Assembly: GCA_031285105.1 (NCBI GenBank)
Contig: JAITWV010000260.1
Span: 1-8,345 of the forward strand
Direction: 5' to 3'
Source: Streptococcaceae bacterium
GTDB taxonomy: Bacteria; Bacillota; Bacilli; Lactobacillales; Streptococcaceae
DNA: 8,345 nucleotides
The notes under the pieces: generated by a model
What the model was told of the DNA's origin: nothing
Database searches by the model: none
Seen by the model: the letters and a program-made list of their open reading frames with translations, nothing else
Program-made: the position numbers and the translations under genes
Shown here: in pieces, positions 4,772 to 8,345 of the stretch
Numbering within the stretch: position 1 is the stretch's first letter
How the letters are laid out: each line of letters opens with the position of its first letter

Positions 4772-6355
4772 GTGTCAGAAGAATACGTACTTCAGATGAA
4801 AAATATTACCAAGCAATTTGGTACCTTCAAAGCAAATGACAATGTCAACCTAAACGTGAAAAAAGGTGAAATTCACGCGCTTTTAGGTGAAAATGGTGCA
4901 GGTAAGTCTACACTAATGAATATGTTATCAGGACTTTTGGAGCCAACAAGTGGTCAAATTATCCTTAACGGTCAAGAAGTTCAAGTAACAAGTCCAACCA
5001 AAGCCACTCAGCTAGGAATTGGAATGGTTCACCAGCACTTTATGTTAGTTGAAGCATTTACAGTAGCTGAAAATATTGTATTAGGAAGCGAGCCGATGAA
5101 AGGTGGCGTGTTCCTGAATACGAAAAAAGCCGAACACGACATCATGGATATTTCAACCAAATATGGACTGAAAGTAGATCCACACGCCAAAGTCCAAGAT
5201 ATTACGGTCGGGATGCAACAACGTGCCGAGATTCTTAAAACACTTTATCGTGGAGCAGACTTGTTAATCTTTGATGAGCCAACTGCCGTGTTAACTCCTG
5301 ATGAAATTGATGAATTAATTCAAATCATGAAGGACTTAGTAAAAGAAGGCAAGTCAATCATTTTAATCACTCACAAACTAGACGAAATTCGTGCAGCAGC
5401 TGATCGGGTAACGGTCATCCGTCGCGGTAAGACGATTGATACATTTGATGTTGAAGGAGTCAGCTCACAACAATTAGCCGATGCCATGGTTGGTCGTAAA
5501 GTTTCATTTAAAACCGAAAAACCAGAACCAAATCCAACAGATGTCGTTTTGTCTGTCAAAGATCTAGTTGTTAAAGAAAGTCGTGGTCTTGAAGCGGTTA
5601 AATCTCTTGGCTTTGACGTTCGTGCCGGTGAAGTTTTAGGTATTGCAGGAATCGATGGCAATGGTCAATCAGAATTAATTCAAGCAATCACTGGTTTACG
5701 CAAAGTAGAATCAGGTAGTATAACCTTCATGAACCAAGACATTACCAACCTTCGTCCACGTACAATTACGGAAAAAGGAATTTCACACGTGCCAGAAGAC
5801 CGTCACCGTGATGGTTTAATCTTAGACATGTCATTAGCTGAAAATATTGCTTTACAAACATACTATAAAAAACCTTACTCAAACAAAGGGATTTTAAATT
5901 ATGGTGAAATCAATAAATTTGCTCGTGAAAAAATTGAAGAGTTTGACGTTCGTACCGTTAATGAGTTAGTACCTGCTCGTGCATTATCAGGTGGTAACCA
6001 ACAAAAAGCCATTATCGCTCGTGAAGTAGACCGCAATCCAGAATTATTGATTGTCGTTCAACCAACACGCGGACTAGACGTAGGGGCGATTGAATATATC
6101 CACCAACGCTTAATCGAACAACGCACTCAAGGCAAGGCAGTATTATTAGTCAGCTTTGAATTAGAAGAAATTTTAAACGTATCCGATCGAATTGCCGTTT
6201 TACATGAAGGAAAAATCACTGGTATTGTAAACGCAAAAGAAACAAATGAACGAGAATTAGGACTGATGATGGCAGGAACAACCTACGAAGAAGCCCACGC
6301 TCAAGCATTTGATAGTGTAGATGCAAACGAGGAGGTTGAAAACAATGTTGAATAG
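4772..6355 (+). CDS. nupA: Nucleoside ABC transporter ATP-binding protein (double NBD)
   Basis: Cytoplasmic ATPase of 527 residues that powers the importer; it holds two fused nucleotide-binding domains, as in NupA and NupO (YufO). Domain 1 has Walker A GENGAGKS (39-46), Q-loop Gln88, a divergent signature ITVGMQQR (144-151), Walker B LLIFDEP (164-170) and switch His201. Domain 2 has a Walker A without lysine, GIDGNGQS (293-300), a canonical signature LSGGNQQK (405-412), a Walker B LLIVVQP (425-431) in which Val and Gln replace Asp and Glu, and Ser461 in place of the switch His. One composite ATP site is therefore intact and the other degenerate, which is usual in this family. The start is GTG at 4772; AAAGGAAGTG (4757-4766) is the ribosome site, and no in-frame ATG is better placed. 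The acidic C-terminal tail (about 515-527) overlaps the next gene by 11 bases. Symbol by similarity to the lactococcal system. Confidence 0.94.
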   Translation: MSEEYVLQMKNITKQFGTFKANDNVNLNVKKGEIHALLGENGAGKSTLMNMLSGLLEPTSGQIILNGQEVQVTSPTKATQLGIGMVHQHFMLVEAFTVAENIVLGSEPMKGGVFLNTKKAEHDIMDISTKYGLKVDPHAKVQDITVGMQQRAEILKTLYRGADLLIFDEPTAVLTPDEIDELIQIMKDLVKEGKSIILITHKLDEIRAAADRVTVIRRGKTIDTFDVEGVSSQQLADAMVGRKVSFKTEKPEPNPTDVVLSVKDLVVKESRGLEAVKSLGFDVRAGEVLGIAGIDGNGQSELIQAITGLRKVESGSITFMNQDITNLRPRTITEKGISHVPEDRHRDGLILDMSLAENIALQTYYKKPYSNKGILNYGEINKFAREKIEEFDVRTVNELVPARALSGGNQQKAIIAREVDRNPELLIVVQPTRGLDVGAIEYIHQRLIEQRTQGKAVLLVSFELEEILNVSDRIAVLHEGKITGIVNAKETNERELGLMMAGTTYEEAHAQAFDSVDANEEVENNVE

Positions 6356-7493
6356 ATTTAAGTCAAGTTTCGATACACAAAACTTTTTAGTGCCAATTTT
6401 AGCAGTTGTCTTTGGTTTCTTACTTGGAGCAATTATCATGATTGCCACAGGTTTTAATCCAGTTCAAGGATACGCAGCAATGATGTCATCAGCTTGGGGT
6501 AAGCCTTTCTTTGCTGGTGAGACGATTGCTCGTGCGATTCCTTTAATTTTTACAGCCTTAGGGTTTGCCGTTGCCATGTCAGCTGGGTTCTTTAATATCG
6601 GGCTTTCAGGTCAAGCATTAGCCGGTTGGATTTTTTCAGTCTGGGTCGTATTTGCTTTTCAAGGTTTACCAAGTATCATTTTAATTCCATTAGCAATCAT
6701 TATTGGTGCTTTTGCTGGAGCGATTGCAGCAGGGATTCCAGGTGCTTTACGTGCTTTCTTTGGCACAAGTGAAGTTATCACAACAATTATGCTGAACTAT
6801 GTTTACTTGTTCTTATCAACTTTCATGTTACGTACCTTCTTTAAAGAAGAGTGGATGCGTAATGTCGATGTTACTTTACCAATGCCAGAAAATGGACGTA
6901 TTACTTCAACGCTTTTACAATCATTAACGAATGGTTCGCGTTTAAATAATGGTCTTTGGTTAGCCTTAGTGGCCTTAGTATTGGTTTGGTTTATGATGAA
7001 GAAAACAACAACTGGTTTTGAAATTCGTGCGGTAGGTTTAAACCCAACTGCATCTGAGTATGCTGGTATTTCATCAAAACGCACAATCGTTATTTCAATG
7101 ATGATTTCAGGTGCTTTGGCTGGTTTAGGTGGGGTAGTAACAGGTATTGGTTACTTCTTAAACTTTACCAATCAAGTATCAAGTTTAGATATTGGTTTCA
7201 ATGGATTAGCCGTTTCATTACTTGGAAACAATTCACCATTTGGAATTTTATTTGCTTCCTTGTTATTTTCTACTTTAGCAGCCGGTTCATCTGGTATGCA
7301 GGCTTTAACGATTCCAGCTGAGATTGCGTCAATCGTACAAGCATCGATCATTTTCTTCGTTGGTGCAAACTGGATGATTCGTTTCTTCTTGGATAAAATG
7401 AAAAAAGACAAAACTCAAGTAGCAGTGGAAGTTGCTGCAGTTAATAAAAAAACAGCTCCTTCACAAGATAGTAACAAAGGAGGAGAAGAATAA
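6345..7493 (+). CDS. nupB: Nucleoside ABC transporter permease 1 (BPD_transp_2 family)
   Basis: Polytopic membrane protein of 382 residues that forms half of the nucleoside channel; it resembles NupB and NupP (YufP). Hydrophobic segments are seen near residues 14-35, 63-80, 88-107, 108-130, 146-162, 203-217, 247-273, 285-316 and 327-349. Family marks include FFNIGLSGQ (82-90), GTSEVITTIMLNY (140-152), and the cytoplasmic coupling segment TTTGFEIRAVGLNPTASEYAGI (221-242) that would contact the ATPase. The C-terminal 30 residues are charged, Lys/Glu-rich and probably cytoplasmic. An in-frame ATG at 6321 would add 8 residues but would contain the ribosome site. AGGAGG at 6330-6335, 9 bases before ATG 6345, sets the start, overlapping the ATPase gene by 11 bases. 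It ends in a one-base overlap with permease 2, implying coupled synthesis. Confidence 0.93.
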   Translation: MLNRFKSSFDTQNFLVPILAVVFGFLLGAIIMIATGFNPVQGYAAMMSSAWGKPFFAGETIARAIPLIFTALGFAVAMSAGFFNIGLSGQALAGWIFSVWVVFAFQGLPSIILIPLAIIIGAFAGAIAAGIPGALRAFFGTSEVITTIMLNYVYLFLSTFMLRTFFKEEWMRNVDVTLPMPENGRITSTLLQSLTNGSRLNNGLWLALVALVLVWFMMKKTTTGFEIRAVGLNPTASEYAGISSKRTIVISMMISGALAGLGGVVTGIGYFLNFTNQVSSLDIGFNGLAVSLLGNNSPFGILFASLLFSTLAAGSSGMQALTIPAEIASIVQASIIFFVGANWMIRFFLDKMKKDKTQVAVEVAAVNKKTAPSQDSNKGGEE

Positions 7494-8345
7494 TGGTTCA
7501 AACACTTACTTTAGTCGTTTCATTGACTTTACTTTATTCGACGCCTTTGATTTTTACATCACTAGGCGGGACATTTTCTGAGCGTTCAGGTATCGTAAAC
7601 GTTGGTCTTGAAGGGATCATGGTTATGGGTGCATTTGCGTCAGTGTTGTTTAACCAAGAATTTGGTGCAAACTTTGGCTCAGCAGCTCCGTGGTTGTCGT
7701 TGTTGTTTGGAGGAGTAGTCGGATTAATTTTTGCTTTACTACACGCAGTAGCAACTGTTTCTTTACGTGCGGACCATATTATTTCAGGGACAGTTATTAA
7801 CTTAATGGCACCTGCGTTATCAATCTTTATCGTGCGTTTAATGTATGGTTCAGGTCAGGTAAATAATATTACAGGATTTTCATATACCAATATTCCAATT
7901 TTAGATCAAATTCCAGTGATTGGCCCAATGTTCTTTGGCAATATCATGTTGGTTTCTTATCTTGCGATTGTTCTTTCAGTTGTGTGCTGGTTTGTCATCT
8001 TCAAAACTCGCTTTGGTTTACGTTTACGTGCCGTGGGTGAGCATCCGCAAGCAGCAGATACTTTAGGGATTAACGTATATAAAATGCGTTATGCAGGAGT
8101 TTTATTATCAGGTTTCTTTGGTGGTCTAGGTGGTGCGGTATTTACGCAAACCATTTCTGGACAATACCGTATCGGAACCATTGCTGGTCAAGGTTTCATG
8201 GCGATGGCAGCGATGATTTTTGGTAAATGGTCACCACTAGGAGCAATGGGCGCTTCCATCTTCTTTGGTTTAGCACAAATCTTACCGTTGATTTCAAGAA
8301 ACATTCCATTCTTGGCAAATGTTCCTAACGTTTGGTTGCAAACAG
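7493..8345 (+). CDS. nupC: Nucleoside ABC transporter permease 2, C-terminus cut by window edge
   Basis: Partner membrane subunit, resembling NupC of the lactococcal BmpA system and NupQ (YufQ); it is not the unrelated concentrative NupC carrier. ATG 7493 overlaps the previous stop (TAATG) and follows AAAGGAGG at 7476-7483 by 9 bases. The open frame of 284 residues continues off the window; relatives are about 315-320 long, so roughly 35 residues are missing. Marks include TFSERSGIVNVGLEGIMVMG (27-46), ADHIISGTVINLMAP (93-107) and the coupling segment FGLRLRAVGEHPQAADTLGI (174-193). Hydrophobic spans lie near 5-25, 38-54, 67-88, 99-117, 149-170, 200-219 and 231-263. With permease 1 it would form the heterodimeric channel. 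Confidence 0.93.
   Translation, partial: MVQTLTLVVSLTLLYSTPLIFTSLGGTFSERSGIVNVGLEGIMVMGAFASVLFNQEFGANFGSAAPWLSLLFGGVVGLIFALLHAVATVSLRADHIISGTVINLMAPALSIFIVRLMYGSGQVNNITGFSYTNIPILDQIPVIGPMFFGNIMLVSYLAIVLSVVCWFVIFKTRFGLRLRAVGEHPQAADTLGINVYKMRYAGVLLSGFFGGLGGAVFTQTISGQYRIGTIAGQGFMAMAAMIFGKWSPLGAMGASIFFGLAQILPLISRNIPFLANVPNVWLQT

Noticed and set aside
4737..4799. Small ORF of 20 codons starting at ATG 4737
   Set aside because: It has no ribosome site, runs into the ATPase gene in another frame and codes for no recognisable pattern.
6321..6344. Longer permease 1 starting at ATG 6321
   Set aside because: The added residues are charged (QTRRLK) and are encoded by the AGGAGG ribosome site that serves ATG 6345.
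1882..7411. Minus-strand open frames of 63-96 codons opposite the large genes
   Set aside because: Each lies antisense to a well-conserved gene, lacks a plausible ribosome site or family signature, and is explained by codon bias of the sense strand.

Overview
This window is ordinary chromosomal DNA from a low-GC Gram-positive bacterium. I infer Lactobacillales, and the protein style fits an Enterococcus/Vagococcus-like lineage; the genus is not proven from sequence. The basis is the AT-rich third codon positions, the strong AAGGAGG-type ribosome sites, the lipoprotein lipobox, a CcpA-type cre site and the gene order. All genes run on the + strand.

Layout. At the left edge is the 3' end of an SGNH/GDSL-type hydrolase gene (1-177). 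It overlaps by one base an RsmC-like small-subunit rRNA methyltransferase gene (177-779). A 140-base AT-rich intergenic region (780-919) carries a TATAAT -10 box, a good cre match just downstream of it, and two inverted copies of an ATGATTTYAA motif. It precedes a pyrimidine (deoxy)nucleoside catabolic cluster: pdp (920-2218), deoC (2265-2930) and cdd (2933-3325). A 104-base gap with two inverted repeats, one containing the same ATGATTTCAA motif, leads to a BMP-family nucleoside-binding lipoprotein gene (3430-4533). This ends in a strong hairpin terminator (4554-4584). A 187-base non-coding leader with two adjoining hairpins and a TATAAT box then precedes the rest of the importer: a double-domain ATPase (4772-6355), permease 1 (6345-7493) and permease 2 (7493 to the window edge, incomplete).

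How the parts work together. The lipoprotein, ATPase and two permeases form a BmpA-NupABC / NupNOPQ type nucleoside ABC importer. Imported cytidine and deoxycytidine are deaminated by Cdd. Uridine and thymidine are phosphorolysed by Pdp. Deoxyribose 5-phosphate is split by DeoC into glyceraldehyde 3-phosphate and acetaldehyde. A phosphopentomutase (to convert the 1-phosphate to the 5-phosphate) and a purine nucleoside phosphorylase are not in the window and may lie downstream. The cre site fits carbon-catabolite control of a scavenging pathway.

I see no mobile element, CRISPR array, toxin-antitoxin or defence gene, complete tRNA or rRNA, or unknown protein family. The genes are familiar. What deserves a second look is the non-coding DNA: the shared motif before pdp and bmpA, the twin hairpins before the ATPase gene, and a terminator whose core looks like a tRNA/tmRNA T-arm.
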